This document shows, in pieces, positions 15,981 through 25,639 of a DNA stretch of 64,000 nucleotides. The position numbers were made by a program, and so were the translations under genes. Each line of letters opens with the position of its first letter. The stretch's first letter is position 1. The notes below the pieces were generated by a model that did no database searches, had not been told where the DNA came from, and saw only the letters and a program-made list of their open reading frames with translations. Origin of the DNA: Gammaproteobacteria bacterium (GTDB lineage: Bacteria > Pseudomonadota > Gammaproteobacteria > Nevskiales > Nevskiaceae); assembly GCA_026398875.1 (NCBI GenBank), contig JAPLSB010000024.1, forward strand, positions 186,001 to 250,000, written 5' to 3'.

Positions 15981-18596
15981 GTGGCTGAGGATATCCGGCT
16001 CAAGATCAACCTTGAGGGCACGCAAGCCCAGCGCGTCCTTGACCAGCTCGAGCGAAGCGCGGCTTTCGACCGGCTGAAGGCGAGCGCGACATCGTTCGGC
16101 ATCGCAGCCACCGCAAGCTTTGCGGCGATCGGCGCGGCAAGCGTCGCGGTCGTCGGCAAGCTCAACGACATCGTCAACACCGTCGCCGGCTACAAGGATC
16201 TGTCAGAGCGTATTGGCGACACGGCATCGGCCGTCGCATCGCTGAAAGGGGTCAGTGACTCCAGTGGTGTCGCGCTCGATACCATCGCCTCAGCGTCCAT
16301 CAAGCTGACTGCGGCGCTGTCGAAGCAGAACGAGGAAAGCGCCGGCGCTGCGGCGACGATCAAGGCGCTTGGGCTCGACTTCCAAGCGTTCAAGCAGCTG
16401 TCGCCTGTCACGCAGATTGAGACGCTTGCCGACCGGTTTTCCGGCTTTTCCGACGACGCCACCAAGACGGCCGCCGCGGTCTCACTGTTCGGCAAAAGCG
16501 GCGCCGAGCTGATTCCGCTGCTGAATGACCTGGCAGACCGCGGCGCTCGTCAGATCGGATTGACGGACCAGCAGATCGATCAGGCGGACGAATACTCCAA
16601 GCGCCTGGACATCCAGAAGGGCCGTATTTCGTCGCTCGCGCAGCAGTACGCGGTCTCGCTGGTGCCGGCCTTGTCGCGCATTCAGCAGTTGCAGGAAGAG
16701 CTGCTGCAGCCTGACAACATCGCGCGCGCGCAAACGCTCGCGGACGCGCTGATCACGGTTGCGGAAACAGTCTCGCGGATTGCCCTCGGGCTGGCCGGCG
16801 TCACGACCTTCATCGGTGAATCCGTCGGCGCCGCCGTGGCCGGGCCTGCTGGCGACGTCGTCCGGCTTGAGATTCGAATCGATGAGCTGCAGGAAAAGCT
16901 GGCCGCGCTCAATCGACAGCAGCAGGGCTCGCGTCCCGGCAGCGCGTTCTTCGAACAGAACGCTGCCCAGATCGCGAAGGCCACGACCGAGCTCGAGCGC
17001 TACCAGACCACGCTGAAAGCGCTCCGCAGTCTGACCCCACTTACCCCGGCGACAGCCCCCGCGCCGAATGCCCCGGACAAACCTCCGAAGCCGCGGCCCA
17101 CGATCAATCTGCCGGACCCCGCCGCACTGGCCGCAGCGGACAAGGCGCGGAACGACGCCCTTGCTGAACAGAAGCGCCGCACGGATGCGCTGACCGCATC
17201 AACGGCCGCTCTGGCCCGCGAGCAGCTGGGCCGCGCCACCGGCCTCGTCGAAGGGGTGCTGACGCCAGCCGAGCAGTTCAAGCGTCAGGTCGCCGAGCTG
17301 AACACGCTGGTGCGCGACGGCGCACTCGACAAAGCCGCGGCGCGCGTGGGCCTTGCGGTGGAGGAGTTGCAGAACCGCATTCTGCAAGGCTTCGCCAACG
17401 CGCTGGCGCAGGGCGGCAGCCAGGCTGCTGCGGACGCCGCTGCGAATCAGCAAGCGCTGGAAGATCGCGCGCGCGCCCTGCAGCGCCAGCTTGCAGACGT
17501 AGGCCAGGGCCCGGTTGCGCGGCGCTTCAGCGCTGGACGCAACGAGATCGACGACGAGGTTCTGGCGCGCCGTGCGCAGCTGGAAAGCCAGCGTATCGCC
17601 GGCCAGGTCGATCCCGGCCAATACCAGGCGCAGCTTGACGCGATCAGCGCGTTTCAAGGGCAAGCGTTGAGCCAGTGGGATAGCTATTTCGCTCAGCTTG
17701 AAGCCCGAAACGCGGATTTCGGACTGCAGTTCAATGATGTTCTGCTGACCTACATCGATGGGCTGAGGAACGTCGGCGCCGAGCTCGGTACAACGCTGAC
17801 CGGCGCATTCGAATCGGCAACATCGGCTGCAGCCAACCTGGGGGCCGAAACCCTTCTGTGGGGTAACGGCGGCGCCGAGGCTGCCAAGGCCATTGCCCGG
17901 TCTCTGCTGACCGAAGTCGTGGCCGGATTCATCAAGGCGGGCATCCAGGCGTCGACGTTCTACGCGCTGCAGCAGGCCGGCATTGTGGCAACCACCGCGA
18001 CGTCCACAGCGGCCGCCGCCACCACGGCCGCAACGGCCACCGCGACCAACGCGACGATCGCCGCAACGGCAGCACCGGCCGCCGCGCTGACCAGCCTTGC
18101 CAGCTTCGGCAGCAACGCCATTCCAGCCGCGATCGGGATCGCGCTGGTGTCCGGCGCGATAGGCGCGTTGCTGGGCAACAAGTTCGCCAGCGGCGGCTAC
18201 GTCGACGGGCCCGGGACCGCCACCAGCGACAGCATCCCTGCCCTGCTCAGCAATGGCGAGTACGTGATCCGGGCGGATGCAGTAAACCGCGTCGGCCGCA
18301 GCCTGCTGGACAACATCAACAACGGCAGCGTGTCGCGCTTCGCGCGCGGCGGTGCAGTGGGCACTGCGCTGATGGGCAGCGGCCGCAGCCAGCCGGCCAA
18401 GGTCAACCTGAGCATCACCAACACCGGCACGCCAGCCCGTGTCCAGTCTGCCTCGGTGCGTGAAGAAGCAGACGGCAGCCTCACGCTGGAAGCCGTGCTG
18501 GAGTCCATCGAAGCGGACCTCGACGATAACGTCGGCCGAATCTCTCGGCAGGTGGACCGCCGCATTGGCCGCAAGCCGGAGGGGAGCATCGGATGA
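15981..18596 (+). CDS. Tail tape measure protein
   Basis: An 871-residue helical protein that sets tail length and is ejected at infection. Start GTG 15981 with GGGAG upstream. It has an N-terminal lambda-like segment (DIRLKINLEGTQAQRVLDQL), TP901-like helices with a hydrophobic stretch at about 35-60, a long coiled-coil and Ala/Gln-rich centre, a hydrophobic Ala/Thr-rich segment near 655-735, and a C-terminal FASGGYVDGPGT-SDSIPALLSNGEYVI motif typical of tape measures. Short for a long-tailed phage: by the usual 1.5 Angstrom per residue rule the tail would be about 130 nm, which is an estimate. Confidence 0.9.
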   Translation: MAEDIRLKINLEGTQAQRVLDQLERSAAFDRLKASATSFGIAATASFAAIGAASVAVVGKLNDIVNTVAGYKDLSERIGDTASAVASLKGVSDSSGVALDTIASASIKLTAALSKQNEESAGAAATIKALGLDFQAFKQLSPVTQIETLADRFSGFSDDATKTAAAVSLFGKSGAELIPLLNDLADRGARQIGLTDQQIDQADEYSKRLDIQKGRISSLAQQYAVSLVPALSRIQQLQEELLQPDNIARAQTLADALITVAETVSRIALGLAGVTTFIGESVGAAVAGPAGDVVRLEIRIDELQEKLAALNRQQQGSRPGSAFFEQNAAQIAKATTELERYQTTLKALRSLTPLTPATAPAPNAPDKPPKPRPTINLPDPAALAAADKARNDALAEQKRRTDALTASTAALAREQLGRATGLVEGVLTPAEQFKRQVAELNTLVRDGALDKAAARVGLAVEELQNRILQGFANALAQGGSQAAADAAANQQALEDRARALQRQLADVGQGPVARRFSAGRNEIDDEVLARRAQLESQRIAGQVDPGQYQAQLDAISAFQGQALSQWDSYFAQLEARNADFGLQFNDVLLTYIDGLRNVGAELGTTLTGAFESATSAAANLGAETLLWGNGGAEAAKAIARSLLTEVVAGFIKAGIQASTFYALQQAGIVATTATSTAAAATTAATATATNATIAATAAPAAALTSLASFGSNAIPAAIGIALVSGAIGALLGNKFASGGYVDGPGTATSDSIPALLSNGEYVIRADAVNRVGRSLLDNINNGSVSRFARGGAVGTALMGSGRSQPAKVNLSITNTGTPARVQSASVREEADGSLTLEAVLESIEADLDDNVGRISRQVDRRIGRKPEGSIG

Positions 18597-19609
18597 CGCT
18601 GCCCATCTGGCCCCCGGCGCTGTCTATCCCGACGCGCGAGAGCTACGGCTACACCCAGCCCGAGCTGAGCCTGCGTACGCCATTCCCGCAGGGCGCCCGC
18701 CTACGCCCGCTGTACACCGACGGGTCGGACCAGTTCGACGGAATCTCCGTGATCCTGGACGGCGCGCAATGCCGCCGCTTGCGCGGATTCATCCGGTACG
18801 AGCTGGCCTTCGGCACGAAGTGGTTCCGGATGCCGCTGCGAGTCGATGACGCGATGGTCGACCTCGAAGTGCGCCTGACCGCGCCGCTGACCTACACCCT
18901 CATCTCGTTCGGCGAATGGCGCGTGACGTTCTCGGTCGAGACGCGCGTCGGCACCACGATGACCGCCGAGGAGTACGCCGACCTGATCGATGGCATCGGC
19001 TTCGACGACTACGTGCAGACGCTGCTTACGCCGTCCGACACCGCCGTGCTGCTGCCGATCGAAGGCGATGCCGCACCAGCCGTGCCGGTGCCGTACCTGG
19101 GCTTGTACGTCCCGGATGGTGGCGTGATCGCCCTCGAAGGCGCAGATGGCCTGGCGGTGGTGCTCGACCTGCCGCCGCAGACGTGGTTTACGGGCCTTGT
19201 GCCCCGGCGCTTGCTCGCCACCGGCACCGATGCCGGCGTCGTCGTGTACGGCCTGAGCCACGTCAGCGTCACCGCGCTGCCGGCGATCAGCGGTGACCGC
19301 GTGCTGCCGATCGTGCCAAGCGACACCACGGATCTGCTGATGCCGGCTGTTGGCGGGCTCTACAGCGTCAACGGCGGGCGTTTCAGCTACGCCGCCGACA
19401 CCGGCGACGCCACCGCCACGATCGCGCCGCGCACGTGGTGGCGCAGCACCGTCGTGACCCGAATCAACGAATCGAATCTCGACCCCGGCTTCGAGGCCGT
19501 GGCGTTCGTTCGCCCGCTTTCTGTCCCGCTGTCGCCGCTGGTGTTTGGCGACGGCGGCACCCCGCTGCTGTTCGACGACTACGGCACCCCTCTGGAGTTC
19601 GGCCCATGA
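18593..19609 (+). CDS. Distal tail protein, unassigned
   Basis: A 338-residue protein translated from an ATGA overlap after the tape measure. It is beta-rich, with YELAFGTKWFRMPLRV, TYTLISFGEWRVTFSVE and paired LLFDDYGTPLEFGP-type repeats (SPLVFGDGGTPLLFDD) at the C-terminus. Position suggests a distal tail or baseplate hub part that starts tube polymerisation. No family is recognised with confidence. Confidence 0.55.
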   Translation: MTLPIWPPALSIPTRESYGYTQPELSLRTPFPQGARLRPLYTDGSDQFDGISVILDGAQCRRLRGFIRYELAFGTKWFRMPLRVDDAMVDLEVRLTAPLTYTLISFGEWRVTFSVETRVGTTMTAEEYADLIDGIGFDDYVQTLLTPSDTAVLLPIEGDAAPAVPVPYLGLYVPDGGVIALEGADGLAVVLDLPPQTWFTGLVPRRLLATGTDAGVVVYGLSHVSVTALPAISGDRVLPIVPSDTTDLLMPAVGGLYSVNGGRFSYAADTGDATATIAPRTWWRSTVVTRINESNLDPGFEAVAFVRPLSVPLSPLVFGDGGTPLLFDDYGTPLEFGP

Positions 19610-21258
19610 AACACCTTCCCCGCGCGCTGTCGGCGCTGCTGCTGGCTGTGGTCACGGCGGCATCGGCGCAGGTCAGCATCAATGCTCCCAACGCCCCTCG
19701 TGCGGTCACCAGCGCCGACAAGCTGCTGGTGAAGCTCGAGGGCGACACCCGCGGCTACCTATTGCCGATCAGCAGTCTGCCAGGGCTGTCCGTGGCTGAT
19801 GGCGCGATCACCTCGGCGAAGCTCGGCGGCGACATCGGCACGTTCGGCCGCAGTCTGGTGCAGGCGGTCAACGCCACTGCCGCGCGCATCACGCTGGGGC
19901 TGGTAATCGGCACCGACGTGCAGGCCTACAACGCCAGCACCACCACACTCGGTAACGCGGTCACCGGGACCGGCTCAATCGTGCTGGCGAGTTCGCCCAC
20001 GCTCAGCACGCCGGTTCTCGGCGTGGCCACAGCGACCAGCATCAACAAGCTGGCCATCACGGCGCCGGCGACTTCGGCAACCTTGGCTGTTGCCGACGGG
20101 AAGACATTTACCGCGTCGAACACGCTGACGCTTACCGGGACAGACGGCAGCACTCTGAACGTCGGCACAGGCGGCACGCTTGGCGCTCTTGCAAGAGTCA
20201 ACGCAGGCGTAGGCGTCGCGACGTGGGCCGCGACTCCGAGCAGCGACAATCTTCGCGCCGCGATGACGGACGAGACGGGCAGCGGTGGCGGCCTCGTATT
20301 CGCCACGTCGCCCACGCTGACCACGCCGGTGCTCGGTGCGGCCACCGCCACGTCGATCAACAAGCTGGCCATCACTGCACCCGCTACCAGCGCGACGCTG
20401 GCCGTCGCCGATGGCAAGACCTTCACCGCCAGCAACACGCTAACCCTGAGCGGTACGGATGGCTCGACACTGGCCATCGGCACCGGCGGCACGCTGGGAT
20501 CAATGGCCTATCAGGCCACGTCGAGCTACATCACGACGACCTCGGCCACCACGGCGCTGAACGGCAAGCTCGGCAACGTCGAAACCGGTGCCAGCACCAC
20601 GCTGGCGCTGGGTGCGATTGCCGATGGTCAGTACCTGATCCGCAGCGGCACCAACATCGTTGGCGATTCGGCCGGCGTGGTAAGCGAATTCGCCTGGGGC
20701 TCGCTTCCGAGTGCCTCCGCCAACAACGGCCGCGTCATCATCATCACCGGCCTCGGCAATCGGAAAGTGTTGGCACAGAGCAACGGTACGCGCTGGTTAC
20801 CGTTGAATGGCCGGCAGCTCATTAACAGCGCCACGCCGTACGCCACGGTCACCGGTGCTACCACCGAACTGGCATTCAGCGGCAACAGCTACACCTCGCC
20901 GATCGGGTTCCTTGCTGCAAACGATTCGCTCGTGATCCGGCCGACGGTGAACTGGTCCGCGACCACCGGCAACAACACCTTCAGGGTCAAGATCAGCGGA
21001 ACGTCGATCTACACGCCGGCGGCGGCTGCCAACTTCACCAGCCGCCCTGAAATCGAGATCTTTGCCGACAACTCGACGGCCGCGCAGTGGGTGCCGGTGC
21101 AGCTCGCCACCGCTGCGGGCATGTCGACCACGGCGGCCGCGACGTTCAGCGTCAACACCGCAACAACAGCGATCACCGTGGACTTCTTCAGCCAGGCCGG
21201 TGACGCCGCCACGGTCGCCACGCTGCGTACCGTCGATGTCTTCTGGGTGACCCGCTAA
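19606..21258 (+). CDS. Tail fibre/appendage protein with signal-peptide-like N-terminus and duplicated module
   Basis: A 550-residue protein starting at ATG 19606 over the previous stop. Residues 1-22 (MKHLPRALSALLLAVVTAASA) read as a Sec signal peptide with an ASA-Q cleavage site, odd for a phage tail part. The body contains two copies of a fibre module (TATSINKLAITAPATSATLA, VADGKTFTASNTLTL, GTDGSTL-x-x-GTGGTLG), a repeat often seen in phage fibres. At DNA level the two copies differ at many silent sites. The C-terminal 150 residues (SGNSYTSPIGFLAANDSLV onward) look like a beta-rich receptor or trimer domain. The wrong-frame extension upstream (19435) is excluded. Confidence 0.75.
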   Translation: MKHLPRALSALLLAVVTAASAQVSINAPNAPRAVTSADKLLVKLEGDTRGYLLPISSLPGLSVADGAITSAKLGGDIGTFGRSLVQAVNATAARITLGLVIGTDVQAYNASTTTLGNAVTGTGSIVLASSPTLSTPVLGVATATSINKLAITAPATSATLAVADGKTFTASNTLTLTGTDGSTLNVGTGGTLGALARVNAGVGVATWAATPSSDNLRAAMTDETGSGGGLVFATSPTLTTPVLGAATATSINKLAITAPATSATLAVADGKTFTASNTLTLSGTDGSTLAIGTGGTLGSMAYQATSSYITTTSATTALNGKLGNVETGASTTLALGAIADGQYLIRSGTNIVGDSAGVVSEFAWGSLPSASANNGRVIIITGLGNRKVLAQSNGTRWLPLNGRQLINSATPYATVTGATTELAFSGNSYTSPIGFLAANDSLVIRPTVNWSATTGNNTFRVKISGTSIYTPAAAANFTSRPEIEIFADNSTAAQWVPVQLATAAGMSTTAAATFSVNTATTAITVDFFSQAGDAATVATLRTVDVFWVTR

Positions 21259-22316
21259 TGCGCGCGGCTGCCTTCGGCCGTGCAACCAGGCAGGCGCTGC
21301 TGTGCCTGCTGGTCTGTTTTGCCACCGTAGCCGATGCGCAGTTCCTGCTGCGCACCGTTCGCGCCACGCCAGCGCCGCCGGCCAACCCGGCGGCGATCCT
21401 GGACTTCACCGGCTGGGAAATTGCCATCCCTACCAGCCGGGCGCTGACCACCGGCACCGGCAGCCCCTACGCAGGTGGCCAGCTCAAGTACAGCAACGCC
21501 ACGGCCGCGGACATTGCGCAGTCCGAAGCGGCCATCCTGAACCCCATCGGCACGTATTCGTCCGAGTGGCTGCAGGTTCAGCAGGCCCCGGATGCGCAGT
21601 ACGAAGTGCTATTCAAGTCCCCGATCTGGGGCAGCCCGTCGAGCCCATTCGAAGCGAGCGATCACACGCGCAGCGAGCTTCGGCAGCTGACCGATGGGCC
21701 GACGAACAGCGGCGACGGCAAGGGCGATTTCAAGATCGCCGACCGTGGCCGAATCACGATGGTGGCGCGGCCGCTGCGGTTCCCGGATCTGGCCAGCAAC
21801 GGCACGGCCAGCACTACCGGCAACAACCTGACGATGATGCAGATCCATCCGAACGATGGATTGGCCGGCGACAACGCATCGTCGACGGTGTTCAGCATCC
21901 TCGCGCTGCGCAAGAACGGCGAGCTGCAGGCGACGCTGACCAACGCGGACGGCACGCGTGCCAGCGACCCGCCGTGGAACGTGCCGATCGTGCTGCTGTC
22001 CGGCGTGCAGCTGGGCGACGTCCTGTGGATCGAGCTGACCACCGAAGCCGACAGATTGGAGTGGCGGGCCGAAAACCGCACGCGGGCGGCCGGCACCATC
22101 GTCACCCTCACGCAGTCCGTGCCGGACGTGGCGAGCAACGGACTCACACAGCGCACGCGCTTCCAATACTTCAAAGCGGGCTGCTATCACGCTACCCCGC
22201 CGAACTTCAGCAGCGATGCGCCGGAAGCCGTGAGCGGCGTGCTCGCCCCGCTGCTGGTGTCGGACTTCGCAGCCGTGGCGATCCGCAGCTTGTCCTACAC
22301 CTTCCTCGGCCCGTAA
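21258..22316 (+). CDS. Alginate lyase, polysaccharide lyase family 7 type, with signal peptide
   Basis: A 352-residue protein, ATG 21258 in TAATG after the fibre gene. Residues 1-27 form a signal-peptide-like leader (RQALLCLLVCFATVADA). The rest follows the PL7 alginate lyase order: GWEIAIPTS and YSNATAADIA near the start, HTRSELR at 136-142, QIH at 195-197 and YFKAGCY at 304-310. Those contain the Arg, Gln, His and Tyr that PL7 uses to bind and beta-eliminate alginate. In this place it is probably a tail depolymerase or a secreted matrix-degrading enzyme. PL7 identity rests on motif order, which is complete. Confidence 0.85.
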   Translation: MRAAAFGRATRQALLCLLVCFATVADAQFLLRTVRATPAPPANPAAILDFTGWEIAIPTSRALTTGTGSPYAGGQLKYSNATAADIAQSEAAILNPIGTYSSEWLQVQQAPDAQYEVLFKSPIWGSPSSPFEASDHTRSELRQLTDGPTNSGDGKGDFKIADRGRITMVARPLRFPDLASNGTASTTGNNLTMMQIHPNDGLAGDNASSTVFSILALRKNGELQATLTNADGTRASDPPWNVPIVLLSGVQLGDVLWIELTTEADRLEWRAENRTRAAGTIVTLTQSVPDVASNGLTQRTRFQYFKAGCYHATPPNFSSDAPEAVSGVLAPLLVSDFAAVAIRSLSYTFLGP

Positions 22317-22318
22317 CC

Positions 22319-25300
22319 ATGCCCGCTCCCGTCGCCAACTTCGCCGGCCGACGCTGGCAGGCCGATTTCCTCGGCAACCGCACCTGGTTCGGCAATGTTG
22401 CGGGCGATGCCGCAGCGGGCAGCCTGAGCGTGGCGCGCAGCACCGGCGCCGTCGTCACCGATGCCGCCGGCGATGTCTCGTTCGTGTTCGGCAACGCCCT
22501 ACGCCGGACCGACCGCGGTGCACTGATCGAACTGGCTGGCACCCAGCGGCTGAGCAATTCGGCGTTCGCCGGTGCGGTGGTCGGCGGCGTGGCGCCGGAT
22601 GGGTGGACCGCTACCAGCGGCATGACCGTGACCCCGGTGGCGATCAACGACATCGGCGACGGCGCGCAGGCGGAAATCGTCGTCGATTGCGTCTACACCA
22701 ACAGCACCGGCAGCGGTGTAACCGTGCGCGTGGCGCTCGAAAGCAGCGGCGGCGTGCTGATCGGCGCACTGCCGCGTCAGTTCGTGTTCAGCGGCATGGC
22801 GGCTGTGGTGTCGTCGACCAATGCCGGACCGGTGACGGTGCGGCTTGTCGGCCGCGACAGCGGCGGCGCAGCGGTGGGCGACCAGGGCGCGGTCGCAGTG
22901 GCCAGCGCCAGCACGCCGCAGCCGTTCGCGATAGCACCGGCCATTGATGCCGCCGCCGTGCGCGTCGAGCCGGCGTTCTCGTGGGCGGTAGCCGCCGGCA
23001 CGACAAGCACGGTGCGTCTGGTGTTGCGCGCGATGCAGCTCGAAACCGGAACTGTGCCGAGCAGCTGGATCCGCAGCGCCAGCGGCACGTTCAGCCGCGA
23101 GCCGGACCGCTACGTGAACCCGCGCTTGGTCGGCGGTGTGCCAGGTACGCCGGGCACGCTGCCGCAGTTCTGGTCACAGAACACCATGAGCAGCTACCGG
23201 GTGATCGCAGCGGCGCCCGGCTTCATCGATATCGAGCTGACCAACGACAACACGGCCGGCGGTAGCGCTGTCAGCCGCAGCATTCTGCTGAGTGCGCCGA
23301 CTGGCGGGCTGCCGTCGCAGATCACGGCGGAGCCCGGCCAGCGATGGGTGACAGGCGTGGAATGCACGGTGGTATCGGACACCGGCAGCAGTAATGCTCG
23401 CCTGAATATCAGTGCCCGCGATGCCGCCGGTGCAACGATTGGCGGCACGGTGTCGGGCACGTTCGCGAGTGGCGTCACCGAGCGCCGCGAAGTCATCCTG
23501 ACCAGTACCGGAAGCGGTACCACCGCCATCGTGATGGCGATCATCACCACCGCGCCGGCGGGCACGATCAGCACAGTGCGGCTGCAGCTGCGCGATCCGC
23601 GGGCGCAGCTTCAACTGCCGACGCCTGGCGTCGTCGGCGAGCGGGCCGCCGACTTGGTTCAGCACCGCACGCCGTCTCTGTTCGCCGGTGCGAGCACCGT
23701 GATGCTCGAGGTCGAGCTCGACACCGTCATCGATAACGCCACGCTGCTGGCGATCACTACTGGCAGCGGGCACACCCTGCGCGTGGTGGCCGGCTCGCAG
23801 ATCGGCGTGGTGGTGTCGAAGGCCGGCGATGCCGATGTGACCGCGCTGGCGCCGCTGTATGCCGCGCCGGGCATCACCCGTGTAGCGCTGAGCTATCAGG
23901 CCGGCGGTGTGCGCATCGGCGTCGGTGATCCGGCCGAAGGGCTGGCGCTGACGGCCACGGTGGCCAGTTTCGACCCCGCCACCGTCAGCATCGTGTGGAT
24001 CGGCAGCAACAACGGCGCAAACCCGGCCAAGCTGCACCTGCGGCGAATCGAGATCGATGCCGGCGTGCAGGTGGCGGCACGCCTGCCGGCGCGCACGCGC
24101 GGCCGCTGGAGCCCCCGTACCTTTGTTCAGCCACGGCCTAGCTTGGCGGCCCCGGCGTTGTCTTCGGTGCCGGCCTACGCGCCGCCTGCGCAGTCGGTGA
24201 CCGGCGCCAGCCACACGTACAGCGTGATCGGCAACAGCTTCTGGCGGCGTAGTCACGGCAGCGCGATGACCGACACGCTACCCGCTGCCAACAGCGTCGG
24301 CGCCGTCGAAGGAACGCCAGCCAAGATCCAAGTCATCAACGACGGGCCGGGCAACCTCACGATCACGTCGATCAGCCCGATCCGGCCGCCGTACAGCAAT
24401 CCGGATGCACCGGCAGCGGCGGTGACAAGCGTGGTGCTGCCGCCGGGCTTCCGCATCCTGTTCGCGGCGGATGGCTACAACCCGTCGCTGAAAGACTGGC
24501 AGGCCGCCAATGAGGCCTGGTGGTACGTGATCCGCCCGGTGTCGGGGCTGTCGACCAGCTACGAGTTCGTGAGCATCTACGGGCCGCCGGACCCGGCCAA
24601 TCCGAACCGCAGCATCATCTTTCCTCCGGCCTACTGCGCCTACAACAGCGACATCGGTCCGTTGCGCCAACTGAGCGGCGCCGCCGTGCAAGCCATGAAC
24701 CGCTGGATCTTCTTCGGTCGGCAGGCCGAAGCAAGCGCCGCACTGCGCTACCTGCGCGACGCCTGCGCCACCGACTACTGGCGCGAGTCGATCGGGATCA
24801 CCACGATCACGGCGCTGAAATCGCAAATCAACAGCACCGGCTATGCCTACCTCGGTTGCCGTGAGGCCGGTGCAGGCACGGCGGCCGATCACGCGGTGAT
24901 CCGTCAGTGGTTCCGGTACCGGATGGATCAGACCGTGACGTTTTTCGAAGCTCAGATCGGTGCGGGCCGGATCAGCCCCGGCGTGTGGGCAAGCACCAGT
25001 ACCGGGCGCGGCAACCATGCCCAGCAGGCCGGGCTTGCCGCCGCCGTGTGTGCCTGCATCCTCGACCACGCCGGCTACCTCGACTTCGCGTGGCGTGTGT
25101 TTCGGGATGCGGTTCAGGACGCCGCCGACGTGCCGAGCTTCGTCGGCGCGCTGCCGGTGGAGATGCGCCGCGCGCAGAAGAGCCTGCAGTACCAGTGCCT
25201 GGCCATGGGTGCGCTGGTGCCGCTGGCCGAGATCCTCGAACGCTTCGGCTACGGCGCGTACAGCTACCTCGGCGGCGCGCTGATCACGATGATCAACTGG

Positions 25301-25639
25301 ACGGTCGAAGCCATCGACGATCCGGATCTGGTCACCGCCGAGCAGACCCGGATGATCGGCCTCGGCGCGCCGTGGAGCACGCAGGTGGTCAGCGTGACGC
25401 AGGAACCGATCGGGCTCGGGCAGGACACAGATCCCACCAGCGGTGAGCTGCTGCCGAATGAATCGCGCGTGGCGTGGATCTACCAGGCCTACCGACGGCT
25501 GACCACTGCACAAGCCAGCTGGCGGCCGACGTGGGCCACACGCTTCAATGTGTACGACACGATCTACGCCGGCGGCATCGGCGGGGCGCAGAGCTACCTG
25601 TACCGGTGGCCCGGTATCACCTTGCCAGTGCCTGAGTGA
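22319..25639 (+). CDS. Large tail-spike-like protein with C-terminal PL5-type alginate lyase domain
   Basis: A 1,106-residue protein starting at ATG 22319, three bases after the PL7 gene. Residues 1-590 are beta-rich, repetitive, phage appendage-like (several modules near SGTFSREPDRYVNPR and VMLEVELDTVIDNATLLA). From about residue 730 to 1106 the sequence is helical and resembles the PL5 (AlgL) toroid: RDACATDYW, YAYLGCREAG, then RGNHAQQAGLAAAV with Asn899-His900, and LPVEMRRAQKSLQYQCLAMG with Arg950. Those match AlgL's Asn-His and Arg/Lys-rich active-site segments. A spike that carries its own lyase domain is a typical depolymerase design. The open frame upstream of 22319 is out-of-gene. PL5 assignment is by motif, fairly strong. 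Confidence 0.75.
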   Translation: MPAPVANFAGRRWQADFLGNRTWFGNVAGDAAAGSLSVARSTGAVVTDAAGDVSFVFGNALRRTDRGALIELAGTQRLSNSAFAGAVVGGVAPDGWTATSGMTVTPVAINDIGDGAQAEIVVDCVYTNSTGSGVTVRVALESSGGVLIGALPRQFVFSGMAAVVSSTNAGPVTVRLVGRDSGGAAVGDQGAVAVASASTPQPFAIAPAIDAAAVRVEPAFSWAVAAGTTSTVRLVLRAMQLETGTVPSSWIRSASGTFSREPDRYVNPRLVGGVPGTPGTLPQFWSQNTMSSYRVIAAAPGFIDIELTNDNTAGGSAVSRSILLSAPTGGLPSQITAEPGQRWVTGVECTVVSDTGSSNARLNISARDAAGATIGGTVSGTFASGVTERREVILTSTGSGTTAIVMAIITTAPAGTISTVRLQLRDPRAQLQLPTPGVVGERAADLVQHRTPSLFAGASTVMLEVELDTVIDNATLLAITTGSGHTLRVVAGSQIGVVVSKAGDADVTALAPLYAAPGITRVALSYQAGGVRIGVGDPAEGLALTATVASFDPATVSIVWIGSNNGANPAKLHLRRIEIDAGVQVAARLPARTRGRWSPRTFVQPRPSLAAPALSSVPAYAPPAQSVTGASHTYSVIGNSFWRRSHGSAMTDTLPAANSVGAVEGTPAKIQVINDGPGNLTITSISPIRPPYSNPDAPAAAVTSVVLPPGFRILFAADGYNPSLKDWQAANEAWWYVIRPVSGLSTSYEFVSIYGPPDPANPNRSIIFPPAYCAYNSDIGPLRQLSGAAVQAMNRWIFFGRQAEASAALRYLRDACATDYWRESIGITTITALKSQINSTGYAYLGCREAGAGTAADHAVIRQWFRYRMDQTVTFFEAQIGAGRISPGVWASTSTGRGNHAQQAGLAAAVCACILDHAGYLDFAWRVFRDAVQDAADVPSFVGALPVEMRRAQKSLQYQCLAMGALVPLAEILERFGYGAYSYLGGALITMINWTVEAIDDPDLVTAEQTRMIGLGAPWSTQVVSVTQEPIGLGQDTDPTSGELLPNESRVAWIYQAYRRLTTAQASWRPTWATRFNVYDTIYAGGIGGAQSYLYRWPGITLPVPE

